Shown here one piece after another: positions 39,973-48,255 of a stretch of 64,000 nucleotides of DNA. A model generated the notes under the pieces. That model saw only the letters and a program-made list of their open reading frames with translations. It was not told the origin of the DNA and ran no database searches. How positions within the stretch are numbered: the stretch's first letter is position 1; each line of letters starts with the position of its first letter. The translations under genes and the position numbers were made by a program. Origin of the DNA: Comamonas sp. 26 (GTDB lineage Bacteria; Pseudomonadota; Gammaproteobacteria; Burkholderiales; Burkholderiaceae_C); contig NZ_PEFL01000001.1 in the NCBI RefSeq assembly GCF_002754475.1, positions 1,178,001 through 1,242,000 of the forward strand. The letters are read 5' to 3'.

Positions 39973-40319
39973 CAGTACTCCTCGGGCAATAACAGCGTCG
40001 TGCTGCTGCGGTCAGCTTCTGTGATGATCCACAAACGCTCTGACTTGGAAAGCACATATACCGACATCAGCCGATAGCCATACTGCAAAGCATCAACGTT
40101 AGCTTGGCGGTCTTCGGCACTGATATCACCCCAATCACCCGACACATGACGCAGTACAAACGGTAGTGCTGTCAGTTGATGGGTTTCCAGCAGATCTAAG
40201 GCCCCAGGTGTAGCTAACACCTGACCCAAGGCGAACAAAGGTGCACCAGCAGCGGCCTTGTTATGAGAAACAGGAGAAGAATCATTCGGGTATGCAGCGG
40301 CCTGACCTGTATCAGTCAT
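39972..40319 (-). CDS. Conserved protein of mobile islands, unknown function
   Basis: A 115-residue protein of a type I recall seeing widely on betaproteobacterial plasmids and integrative elements. Key segments are ATPGALDLLETHQLTALPF, HVSGDWGDISAEDRQAN and LWIITEADRSSTTLLLPEEY (the last split by the eye into WIITEADRSST and LLLPEEY). It has no catalytic motif. GGAG lies seven bases upstream of the ATG. It heads a short operon with the cysteine peptidase. Database names linking it to type I methylases should not be trusted without checking. Confidence 0.7.
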   Translation of the reverse strand: MTDTGQAAAYPNDSSPVSHNKAAAGAPLFALGQVLATPGALDLLETHQLTALPFVLRHVSGDWGDISAEDRQANVDALQYGYRLMSVYVLSKSERLWIITEADRSSTTLLLPEEY

Positions 40320-40668
40320 AGAAAACTCCAGAAGGGAAAAGTGGGAAAGAAGTGCCCAGCACAGCTCGAGGCTTCCCCCTCCAGTACCAACTCAAATCAG
40401 CAGGCACAGCTGTGCCGCACAAGCCTTCAAAGGCTTGCGCGAGCAATTGACCTGATCAATTCAGGTGGGATAAAACAGGGGGGAAGCTCAAGACCCGATG
40501 CGAGAGCAGTAGCCGATTAGGGCAGGGTCGGCTGGTTGTGCTCGTAGCACAACGCATGGCTATTATAAGTAATATTTAAAAATCAAATATAAAACATATT
40601 TGATATATTTAAATGGGTATTTAAAAGAAGTGGGAAGGGATTACAAGTTGAATTTGTGATGAATTAAA
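40320..40668. other. AT-rich intergenic region with hairpins
   Basis: No gene is supported. A perfect stem CAAGCCTT/AAGGCTTG with a two-base loop lies at 40420-40437, and CCTGA/TCAGG at about 40448-40462. The part 40555-40640 is very AT-rich. It separates the 3' end of the E2-E1-JAB gene from the promoter of the 115-residue protein. Confidence 0.55.
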
Positions 40669-42915
40669 TCAAACCTTTTCAACCTCACAAATGAATCCAT
40701 GAGGTGTCCACACCAAAGAAAGCATCGGTAAGCCATTTCCTATTTCTGCAATTTTTCTAAGAGTTTGTCGATCAATGCCGGAATGACCCCCACCCATCGG
40801 GTGGCTATGCCAAGTCCCAACAAACATGAGGTGCCCTGCACTATCACTGTGTGCCTGTCGTAGCGCTTGAGCCAGCCCCTCTGTACCCAAAGTGAACTCG
40901 ACTGGGGAGCGCGTACTATCGGGGGGAGGCGCAATTAGCCCAGTCACCGTTACGGTACGGGTCTCATTGTTCACTCGGCCGACAAGAGCTCCGCCGGTTT
41001 CGAGTGCCCCCCATTTCCGCGCGTCTGCATCGATTGCACTGGCGACGTGATGAAGCACTCGAACCTCCCAGCCTGTTCTATCCTTTCGCGGTATTACTGT
41101 TGTTGGCGAAACGGTGCACTTACTCCACAGCAAGCCCAAGCCAGACGCATCCTCGATACCGATGCACAGTTCACCATCATCACTACAACCTTCAGACAGC
41201 CAATGTTCTATCTGAATGCTCATCGATGAGGCAGCCCTGGAAATCACCGAGTCGGGCATCGGCATGGTCAGAGAGCTGCAGTTGTCCCCTACAAAAAGTC
41301 GGGCTAGATTGCTTTCTCCACCTGTGATGGCCGATCTAACCGATGGGGTCCCTCTCGCAATCTCGAATGCCAATGCGTTTAGATCGTCTGCACGAGTTGT
41401 CCTTCCCTTGCCCTCACGAGTAAGTACCGCACAGCGACCAAAGGAATACAGCTGGGCGCGCACTACCCTTACTCCATGTTGATCCAACGGTTCACTTGTC
41501 GCCAGGGCTGCCAGTACTTGCAAGGATGCTGTCGAGTCAATGAGGAATGCCACATCTCCTTCAACCACCTCGCTAAATCGAGCTTCGCTCTTTAGCAGCA
41601 TGACGGCATTGTCGGAAGAAGATTTGACTTCATAATGGGAGAGTGCAGCCAACGCCTCCCGCATCATTTCAGCCTTGTTGCCATCGATTGCTGGGCTGTA
41701 TCTGAGTAGTGCGTGGCGCGCCAAGTTGTGCGGCGACATACGGTCGTTGTCAACAAGAGCAAGGCTTCCAAACCCAGCTCGTCCAAGGTGGAGTGCCAAC
41801 TTTGAGCCCAGGCTGCCAGCTCCTAAGAACACTATCTTTTTTGACAGATCTTTTGCACTTTTTCCGGACGCTTGTGCCAACAACTGAGAGGTTAGCGAGT
41901 GGCTATGAAAGGCTGGATGAGCTGTCGCCTCTCTCTGGAAAAGATCACTTGGATTTACGTTGAATCGAACTACATACGGCAGGACTTCAATGCGGCGTTC
42001 TGGAGCACCAATTAGGTGGGTTGGCCTCTCCACGAGCAGTATGACGATTACATAGAGACCCGCAGACCACGTTCTCGGATTTGCGTCTGACGCCCACACG
42101 CTATCTTGATAAACCTGCGCCAACTTTTGGTTTAACGCTTCGCTATCTACACCGGCAAGTCGCGCCCGCTCAAGCAAAGACGGAAGATCAACAACTGACT
42201 CCGGGTGATAAGTGGACACGACGTGTGCCCCATCAACTCTGACAGGCGCACGTACTGCCAAAACGGGACATATCCCCGCTTGAGTTTGTTGTTTGCCAAC
42301 AGTCTTGGTTTCCTGGCTGAACTTCAAACCTGGTGCAGATAGAATGCCCTCATCCAAGTAAGCGTAGATTCCATCTTCAATGCAGACATAGCCTGCCCCT
42401 GACTCGTAGATCTCTCCGGTTAACGGTGTTACGGCGATCAGCTTATCCGCGCTGGCAACAATGATTGAGGGGCAGCTGTCGCGGCGCGTGGGTTCCCAAC
42501 CTTGGGCTGGATCAATAAGGTACCCACCTGCCGCTTTGGTCAGCCAATCAATTATTTGGTCGATTACGGCATCGAGTCCGAGCCGGTGTAGCAACTCGTC
42601 GATGGATCCCTCAAAGATACAAGGATTGACTGGAGTGCCTGCAGCGCCTGGGTTGATATGCGGCAGATTTCGCGGAAAGTCGGGTCTCAAAAGAACCCGA
42701 GGTGACTGCATGGGCCAATTGCGGAACACCAGAGTGCAGGTCTCGACAGCACGAACCCCAGTTGCAGAAACTCCAAGCGCGATGGCCCGACTCGGAAGCT
42801 CAACGGGAATATCTACTTCAACTTGCACTAGGCCATCTGACTCAGAAGGGGCTCCAACCCGCGCGATGCCACGATGTTGTCTGAGTTGGTCAAGCGCGTC
42901 TTTAATCATGCGCAT
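40669..42915 (-). CDS. E2-E1-JAB triple-fusion protein (bacterial ubiquitin-like conjugation/deconjugation)
   Basis: A 748-residue protein with three parts. Residues 1-135 look like an E2-type fold with FPRNLPHINPG and a candidate catalytic Cys99 in VNPCIFEG. Residues about 355-560 are a ThiF/E1 adenylating domain with GAGSLGSK (365-372), LVDNDRMSPHNLARH (387-401) and a long C-terminal part. Residues 635-748 are a JAB/JAMM metallopeptidase with Glu639, HSHP (703-706), Ser712 and Asp715. Cap2 (E1-E2) and Cap3 (JAB) of type II CBASS do the same jobs as separate proteins. The start at 42915 or the ATG at 42909 (ATGA overlap with the MBL stop) couples it to the upstream MBL gene. Conjugation of some protein C-terminus to targets is inferred. 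Confidence 0.85.
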   Translation of the reverse strand: MRMIKDALDQLRQHRGIARVGAPSESDGLVQVEVDIPVELPSRAIALGVSATGVRAVETCTLVFRNWPMQSPRVLLRPDFPRNLPHINPGAAGTPVNPCIFEGSIDELLHRLGLDAVIDQIIDWLTKAAGGYLIDPAQGWEPTRRDSCPSIIVASADKLIAVTPLTGEIYESGAGYVCIEDGIYAYLDEGILSAPGLKFSQETKTVGKQQTQAGICPVLAVRAPVRVDGAHVVSTYHPESVVDLPSLLERARLAGVDSEALNQKLAQVYQDSVWASDANPRTWSAGLYVIVILLVERPTHLIGAPERRIEVLPYVVRFNVNPSDLFQREATAHPAFHSHSLTSQLLAQASGKSAKDLSKKIVFLGAGSLGSKLALHLGRAGFGSLALVDNDRMSPHNLARHALLRYSPAIDGNKAEMMREALAALSHYEVKSSSDNAVMLLKSEARFSEVVEGDVAFLIDSTASLQVLAALATSEPLDQHGVRVVRAQLYSFGRCAVLTREGKGRTTRADDLNALAFEIARGTPSVRSAITGGESNLARLFVGDNCSSLTMPMPDSVISRAASSMSIQIEHWLSEGCSDDGELCIGIEDASGLGLLWSKCTVSPTTVIPRKDRTGWEVRVLHHVASAIDADARKWGALETGGALVGRVNNETRTVTVTGLIAPPPDSTRSPVEFTLGTEGLAQALRQAHSDSAGHLMFVGTWHSHPMGGGHSGIDRQTLRKIAEIGNGLPMLSLVWTPHGFICEVEKV

Positions 42916-44099
42916 CCGTGCGGAAGAGGTGTGACTGCCGCAGACATCAGACCGGCGGCTTTGTATCCTGCCTCCTTCTTGCCGGGTTTAGACAGCCCCT
43001 GCGAAGTGACGGTAAAGATCATTGGTTCCACAGCATTTTCGGAGGGGTATTCCCCTGTGCACAGGAAACTTCCGCCTACGCCACTGGCAATGCTTTCGTA
43101 CTCTTCCTTTGCGCGGAAGCTCGGCGGATCGCACTCGTCATCTTTGATCGCTTTGCAGCTGGCCACGATGACTGCACCGGCGCGAGCCTGGGACAGCGCA
43201 TTTAGTGCGTCTGGGGCAACTTTGGCCTTATCTTTTTTCTCCGAAATACTATCTTCGGAAAGCGAGTGCCAAGAGCAATGGTGCGGCGTTTCCAGCAAGT
43301 CGTACTCCAGCACCTCCAGGTTGTGCTTGTGACGCTCCCACTGGCGTTTCCAGATAAATACCTCGGCATCTCCACCTGTTAGGAACTTGACACCATTGGG
43401 GGTGATCTCGTTGGCCGCCAAAGTAAAGTTGATGATCACGCTGGACTGGTTCTTGGCTAGACACTCTTCCACGGCCTCTTCATCACTAGCATCGAGGGGG
43501 GCGAGCAGATGTGCACTAAACCATTTAGATGCGGAGCCGTTGATGGTGCTGAAACTCTGATCGACCTTTCGGACGATTCCGCCGAGGTCATCGGTTTTCC
43601 CGTTGACATCTTCACCCATGATCTGGATGCGATCACCAGCCTCGCCGATCACCTTGCTCTCGCGGTAGAGCTTTACGCGGCGACGGGCCTCGGCACAAAT
43701 TGCTTTCGCATCTTCACAAAGCGTATGTTGGGTGCTTGCACGCCGGAAAACGATAGCGGAGGACCAGAGTTCGCGGATCACGATCTTCTTGTCCTTGTAG
43801 TCCTTTTCGTCGTCAGGGTATTCACTCAATGGCCCCAAGTAGAAGTGTCGGGTCACTCCTAGGCAATGATCTTCGTCAGGGTGGCTGATGAGAAAGGCGT
43901 CAACGTAAGGACGCCCTTTGTCATCCTTCTTGAGCTGTCCACGCAGGTCCTTAGCAACATCTCTGGTGCTGTCTTTTGGATCGTCTGCAGCTTGGCGAAT
44001 ACGCGCATCAATGAGCAAAGTAGTGGAGGCTACATCGCCAAAGCGGATCAGCGTCATGTCACCGTTGTCGACCGGGAAGAACGTCACTGTGGTTGGCAT
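42906..44099 (-). CDS. ComEC-like metallo-beta-lactamase-fold protein
   Basis: A 397-residue MBL-fold hydrolase. The metal motif is SHPDEDHC (His73, Asp75, Asp77, His78), the HxDxDH version seen in ComEC/Rec2-type domains. Later histidines include ETPHHCSWHS near 275. No signal peptide or membrane segment, so it is a cytosolic nuclease or phosphodiesterase candidate, and the likely effector or target of the conjugation system. It is first in the operon, and its stop overlaps the E2-E1-JAB start. The neighbour pairing of such fusions with MBL proteins has been described in comparative surveys of prokaryotic ubiquitin-like systems, as I recall. Confidence 0.82.
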   Translation of the reverse strand: MPTTVTFFPVDNGDMTLIRFGDVASTTLLIDARIRQAADDPKDSTRDVAKDLRGQLKKDDKGRPYVDAFLISHPDEDHCLGVTRHFYLGPLSEYPDDEKDYKDKKIVIRELWSSAIVFRRASTQHTLCEDAKAICAEARRRVKLYRESKVIGEAGDRIQIMGEDVNGKTDDLGGIVRKVDQSFSTINGSASKWFSAHLLAPLDASDEEAVEECLAKNQSSVIINFTLAANEITPNGVKFLTGGDAEVFIWKRQWERHKHNLEVLEYDLLETPHHCSWHSLSEDSISEKKDKAKVAPDALNALSQARAGAVIVASCKAIKDDECDPPSFRAKEEYESIASGVGGSFLCTGEYPSENAVEPMIFTVTSQGLSKPGKKEAGYKAAGLMSAAVTPLPHGCA

Positions 44100-44144
44100 A
44101 GCAAGTATTCCTTAGAAGCGAAAAATATGCATCCACTTCAGATG

Positions 44145-44165
44145 CGTATATTTAGTATACGTATA
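44145..44165. promoter_or_regulatory. Palindromic operator-like DNA between the MBL operon and the WYL regulator
   Basis: CGTATA-TTTAG-TATACG (44145-44161) is a perfect inverted repeat with a five-base spacer, and TATACGTATA (44156-44165) is a second overlapping palindrome. They sit in the 100-bp AT-rich gap between two divergent starts, where a WYL repressor would control both promoters. Confidence 0.65.
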
Positions 44166-44199
44166 TTTTTTTTATTCATCAATAAAGTAGACTCGTCCC

Positions 44200-45114
44200 A
44201 TGACTCCTGATCATGACCTATCAGAAACGCGCAACTCCAGCTCCCTAGAGCCCAAGATGGGCGGAGGGCAAGAGCGTCGGCTTCATTTCATCGACTTCCG
44301 TTTGCGGTGGGAGGGAAAGCTCAACCGCACTGACTTAACAGAGCAGTTCGGGGTGTCGACGCCACAGGCGTCTTTGGACATTAGTAAGTACAAGCTTCTC
44401 GCACCTGGAAATCTTGACTACGACGCAAGCTCCAAGACATATCTTGCGACATCAGCTTTTCGTGCTTTTTACTCGCTCAATTCAGCGAAACGTTTTCTCG
44501 CCGAAAACTTGGCCGTTGAGGCAGGGCTACTTGGGCGAGATGCCAGCTTTATTGGTACTCCACCCCCCTTGGATGCGGTCCCTTCACCTTGGCGAACGTT
44601 TGACGATCAGACGGTTGATTCTGTTGTACGAGCGATCCGCAAAAAGCTGTCTTTGCGTGTGAATTACCAGTCCATGAGTTCACCGGAGCCGAGCTGGCGC
44701 ACTTTGTCGCCTCATGCGCTTGGCTATGATGGATTTCGATGGCATGTGCGGGCCTTTTGTCACAAGCGAGAACGATTTGGCGATTTTGTTTTGGCGCGTT
44801 TGCTCAATACAGAGGAGCTTGGTTTTACAGAAGTTGATTTCGAGTTGGACAGTGGATGGCATACAAAGTTGACGCTGATTTTGGAGCCCCACCCGCAACT
44901 CACCGCTGCGCAAAAGCGCGTGGTAGAACTTGACTATTCGATGAAGAATGGCGAGGCGAGGTTCGAGTGCCGCCAAGCACTGCTCTTTTACACACTTCGA
45001 CGGCTCAATCTTCGCGAGCAAGATGAGCTAAGGATGAGTTCTATTGAACTGCAGGTTGTCTTAAAGAATCGCGAAGCTCTGCAAAAGTACATTTTGGAAG
45101 TCCAATCCACTTAG
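44200..45114 (+). CDS. WYL-domain transcriptional regulator (BrxR/CapW-like)
   Basis: A 304-residue regulator with an N-terminal winged helix (about 25-85, GKLNRTDLTEQFGVSTPQAS region), a WYL domain (about 150-225, VNYQSMSSPEPSWRTLSPH ... WHVRAFCH) and a C-terminal WCX-type extension. Proteins of this architecture repress CBASS, BREX and other defence operons until a nucleotide-type ligand or DNA damage signal appears. It is divergent from the MBL/E2-E1-JAB operon and only eight bases from the membrane protein gene that follows. Confidence 0.85.
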   Translation: MTPDHDLSETRNSSSLEPKMGGGQERRLHFIDFRLRWEGKLNRTDLTEQFGVSTPQASLDISKYKLLAPGNLDYDASSKTYLATSAFRAFYSLNSAKRFLAENLAVEAGLLGRDASFIGTPPPLDAVPSPWRTFDDQTVDSVVRAIRKKLSLRVNYQSMSSPEPSWRTLSPHALGYDGFRWHVRAFCHKRERFGDFVLARLLNTEELGFTEVDFELDSGWHTKLTLILEPHPQLTAAQKRVVELDYSMKNGEARFECRQALLFYTLRRLNLREQDELRMSSIELQVVLKNREALQKYILEVQST

Positions 45115-45122
45115 ATCATCCT

Positions 45123-45899
45123 ATGATTGATTTAATCAAAGATCCTTATGTGCGACAGGCACGCCTCTTTCCTGGGCTCATGGTATCCCTTCCTTTGCTA
45201 GTGCCTCTTGTATGCGTTTATGGAGCGCGTCATCCAGTGCTGACTGGCGTGGTGGCGCTACTCAGTGGGTGTGGTTCCTTGTGGGCATTGGCTAATGTCG
45301 CCAGAGGTCAAGGTAAGAAGCTAGAGGAGAGGCTAGTTAAAAAGTGGGGGGGAATGCCGACCACTATTGCACTTCGCCATAGGGAGAGAGGCTGGCTTGA
45401 TCGGGTCAGTAGAGTGCGCTACCACAATGAGATCGCGACCAAGTTGGGGATGCTCATGCCTTCTCCCGACGAGGAGGCAGCTGACCCTGAAAATGCTGAC
45501 GATATTTACATCGGCGCGGTGCGACGGATCCGGGAATTGACTCGAGGCCAGAAGACGCTTTTGCTCAAGGAAAACATTACTTATGGATATCACCGGAATA
45601 TGGTCGCGATGAAACCAATCGGGATACTGACCGCTATTTTGGGACTGGGGTATGGGCTAATCATTGCGAGAGTAGTTCAATTATCACCATTGACTATTTC
45701 TCTTGAACGCTTATCTGATCCTGGTTTGGCGGCTTCTCTGACGCTGCTAATTTCGTTAGCGTTGCTTGCTTCCTGGGTTTTCTATTTCAATGAAGAGAGC
45801 GTGCGCCGAGCTGGTGCCACGTATGCTGAGCGTCTCTTTGAATCCCTTTCATCACTTCCTGCAGCGCGTAAAAGGACACCTAAAACCCCGAAAACTTAA
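45123..45899 (+). CDS. Four-helix membrane protein of unknown function next to the WYL regulator
   Basis: A 258-residue protein with two predicted transmembrane helices near the N-terminus (16-34, 37-59), a cytosolic basic/acidic middle (60-160) and two more helices (165-185, 202-222), ending in a Lys/Pro tail. It begins eight bases after the WYL gene stop and so is probably co-transcribed. A membrane protein in a defence locus may be a pore-forming effector, but no known effector domain is recognised. Confidence 0.65.
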   Translation: MIDLIKDPYVRQARLFPGLMVSLPLLVPLVCVYGARHPVLTGVVALLSGCGSLWALANVARGQGKKLEERLVKKWGGMPTTIALRHRERGWLDRVSRVRYHNEIATKLGMLMPSPDEEAADPENADDIYIGAVRRIRELTRGQKTLLLKENITYGYHRNMVAMKPIGILTAILGLGYGLIIARVVQLSPLTISLERLSDPGLAASLTLLISLALLASWVFYFNEESVRRAGATYAERLFESLSSLPAARKRTPKTPKT

Positions 45900-45960
45900 A
45901 CAAAATAGATCACCTTATTGATTTTTGGGCTGAATTTGAAATTGAAGGAAAGCGACAAGA

Positions 45961-46815
45961 ATGACCAAGCGCAGACTTTTGGCCATTGTCTCTACTGACA
46001 AGGAAAACCGAATTCGATGTCAGCACAACGAATGCAACCATCCAGTCTATAGCGCGATTCACGTCGTACTGGATGATGCTACGCTAAAGGTTATCGGTTC
46101 CACATGCTTCAAAGAAGGATATCCTGATTTGAAGTCCAAGGCAAAATTCACTGAGCGCTTTGGCGAGACGGGTCGCAAGCTTAATCCAGAAGAACTAGCA
46201 CAACTAATAAATAATACGGAACAATTAGTTGAAAAGCTTAGTGCTGAATATGAGGCGCACATTGCAGTAGAAAAAATTCATCTTGAAGATGCTGAACGCT
46301 ACAAGCAAGAGCTTGAGCAGCAGTGTATTAACGCAGGGCATGAACTTCGAGAACAGCGCTTAAGGACGGATCAGATTTCAAAGCAAGAAGCCATAAGACG
46401 CTGGGAAGAATTCAATGAAAAGGTAGCCAAGAGAACTGCAGAGCTGGCACTCATTGCCGCAAAAAAGATAACATTTGCACCGCTTCCGGCTAGTAATTGG
46501 GTCAACCCCAAAAAATCGGCTCTTGCACTGATACTCAAGGATGGTTCAGCTTGGGTGCGCTGTGAGGATTTGAATGGCAGGCACCGTCTTTACCCAGTAG
46601 AACCTAGCAATGAATGGGAGACCATGCTCCCTACACGCTGCGCCATCGCAGACATAGCTTCGACTTCGTTCGTGCTCAAGAATGTGGTCGATGCACTATT
46701 CATCCTACGCACCCGTGGAGTCCTGTTCGAGCACGTGTATTCCTGCTTCAAGGAGGCGATGAGTGCCGTAAAGAACAACAAAATGCTGGTTGATTCAGAT
46801 AGGAGGACGTCTTAA
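45961..46815 (+). CDS. Coiled-coil protein with Cys/His cluster, unknown function
   Basis: A 284-residue soluble protein. The N-terminus has a possible zinc site (Cys20, Cys25, His27, Cys49: RCQHNECNH ... GSTCF). A long charged helical region (about 75-160, many Glu/Gln/Lys) should form a coiled coil, and a compact C-terminal domain follows. Base composition is clearly more AT-rich than the core genes. It is 61 bp after the membrane protein gene. I do not recognise the family. Confidence 0.6.
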   Translation: MTKRRLLAIVSTDKENRIRCQHNECNHPVYSAIHVVLDDATLKVIGSTCFKEGYPDLKSKAKFTERFGETGRKLNPEELAQLINNTEQLVEKLSAEYEAHIAVEKIHLEDAERYKQELEQQCINAGHELREQRLRTDQISKQEAIRRWEEFNEKVAKRTAELALIAAKKITFAPLPASNWVNPKKSALALILKDGSAWVRCEDLNGRHRLYPVEPSNEWETMLPTRCAIADIASTSFVLKNVVDALFILRTRGVLFEHVYSCFKEAMSAVKNNKMLVDSDRRTS

Positions 46816-46908
46816 GGCTGAGAGCTTTCTTCAGATTTTACTGGTTCAATGAGTCAACTTCCGCTGGTAAGCGGGCTTTGATTTTTATGTCAAACGTTAT
46901 TTCGTCGA

Positions 46909-47709
46909 ATGATAGATCTGTTCATACAATGGTTCCGCGATCCCTCCGTTCAGGGGCTGCTCTTGTCGCCGCTGATCGGTGCTGTGATGGGTTTGGCATT
47001 AACTGTAATGGTTCAACCTGCGGATGAAAGATCCTCGCCACCCAAGACCGTAAATGAAACGCGAATCATCTTCGTTCACCGAATTGAAGTTCAACGCGGC
47101 ACACAGGATGACGGAAGTTGGGTCTTTCCTATAGGCATTGCTGCCGTACTTTTGCTGACGTGGGGCTATGCTAGGTATGCGGAGGTAGGAGTTGCATGGT
47201 GGGCCACATTTACGTTGACATTTATTTCTTTCAACGCAGCTGCAGGAATCGCTGCGGCGATTCGAGGGGAATTTCTGGGGACTTGGTTTGCGTATATTGT
47301 TTTCCCTTTAGCAAGTCTGTTTGTGAGTCTCTGGTTAGCCGCTAGTGCGAAGGTTCAAATTCTTCCCGGAGCGGTCGAGGCGGCGACGAAGCACGGCTTC
47401 GTGAATTTCTATCTGAATGTCTTAAGTCCTCCGCAGCGTCACTGGCTCTTCACACAGGCGATAGGTGTTCTAGTTGGCGCTTTAGCGACACTTTGGGCGG
47501 CTGCTAGGTTGACTCATTATGTTGCGCTGTCCAACCAGCGCGGTAGCGGACGATGGGCCTCGCTTTGGCGAGGCGTTGCTTGGGCTACTAATCGCACTGC
47601 CGGTTGGCCAAGCCTAATGTTCGGCATTTTCTTCTATGCGCTGAGTGGCGCGTGCATTCATGGATTGGCCTATGAATGGCTTATGCATTCGCCACGCCTC
47701 GGAGGCTAG
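46909..47709 (+). CDS. Six-helix membrane protein of unknown function
   Basis: A 266-residue integral membrane protein with predicted helices at about 17-35, 71-89, 96-118, 122-146, 180-200 and 233-253. A soluble loop of about 35 residues after the first helix contains IIFVHRIEVQRG. No catalytic motif is seen. It is AT-rich like its left neighbour and separated from it by 93 bp. It may be cargo of the same island module, but the link is only positional. Confidence 0.55.
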   Translation: MIDLFIQWFRDPSVQGLLLSPLIGAVMGLALTVMVQPADERSSPPKTVNETRIIFVHRIEVQRGTQDDGSWVFPIGIAAVLLLTWGYARYAEVGVAWWATFTLTFISFNAAAGIAAAIRGEFLGTWFAYIVFPLASLFVSLWLAASAKVQILPGAVEAATKHGFVNFYLNVLSPPQRHWLFTQAIGVLVGALATLWAAARLTHYVALSNQRGSGRWASLWRGVAWATNRTAGWPSLMFGIFFYALSGACIHGLAYEWLMHSPRLGG

Positions 47710-47746
47710 ATATTTTATCAAGCGATGCACCCACGGCAACAAGTGC

Positions 47747-47917
47747 TCATTCTCGCTCAAGCCTGTGCCAGGCGAACAGCAAACTGGCCGAGACACCTTC
47801 TTGGCGAGCGGCAAAGTGAGACGTGCATCGACCAGAGCAGCACTCTCGTCGATAGGCTAGTGCCTGCAGGCGCTGGTCTAGGGTGATGATTTCACTCGTG
47901 TCTGTATGCCTAGTCAT
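47747..47917 (-). pseudogene. Possible IS66 TnpA-like remnant
   Basis: A 56-codon minus-strand frame starting MTRHTDTSEIITLDQRLQA and ending in FAARQEGVSASLLFAWHRLE. The last part resembles the helix-turn-helix of IS66 accessory proteins (ARxHGVSxSLLFxWRR). The middle is diverged and the frame is short, so it is at best a decayed fragment. Confidence 0.4.
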
Positions 47918-48042
47918 ATACACAGTCCTATGCCTATGTGAAAGATAAGCGATGGACCGTTTCCGGGGATTCAGGAGGCTATCTCACGGACACCGTCCAG
48001 TCGCTGAGGTTAGCCCTGATGGGCGGGGTGACTCTGCCGTCG

Positions 48043-48180
48043 TCAGACCTCCCCCGGCGACATCATCTTTAAACTCGAATGCGGATGGATTTCATTGAAG
48101 TGCTCGAACGCTCTCGGCAATTACCCCAGTACGGTCGGCACATCGTGCAGGTCCATGCGGCTCATGTAGTCATACAGAGA
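48043..48180 (-). pseudogene. IS3-family transposase, 3' remnant
   Basis: Minus-strand translation gives SLYDYMSRMDLHDVPTVLG, an in-frame TAA, then LPRAFEHFNEIHPHSSLKMM and SPGEV before a TGA at 48043-48045. FEHFNEIHPHSSLKMMSP is the characteristic C-terminus of IS3-group DDE transposases. The internal stop and missing 5' part mark it as dead. Confidence 0.8.
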
Positions 48181-48255
48181 CGATTGACCTTCTGAATGTG
48201 AGTGACACCGTGGTGCAATTTGGGTTTCTCATGCGGGTTTTGCATGGAGAAGCTA

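Larger units (their letters stand above)
47710..48255. other. Gene-poor stretch with decayed insertion-sequence fragments
   Basis: No intact gene is supported. It contains a possible IS66 accessory-protein remnant (47747-47917) and the 3' end of an IS3-family transposase (48043-48180), both on the minus strand. It separates the putative defence module on the left from the recombinase/ParB module on the right. Confidence 0.6.

Noticed and set aside
40669..44099. Calling the locus a type II CBASS system
   Set aside because: Cap2- and Cap3-like domains are present, but there is no CD-NTase or recognised CBASS effector in the window; the MBL protein takes that position.
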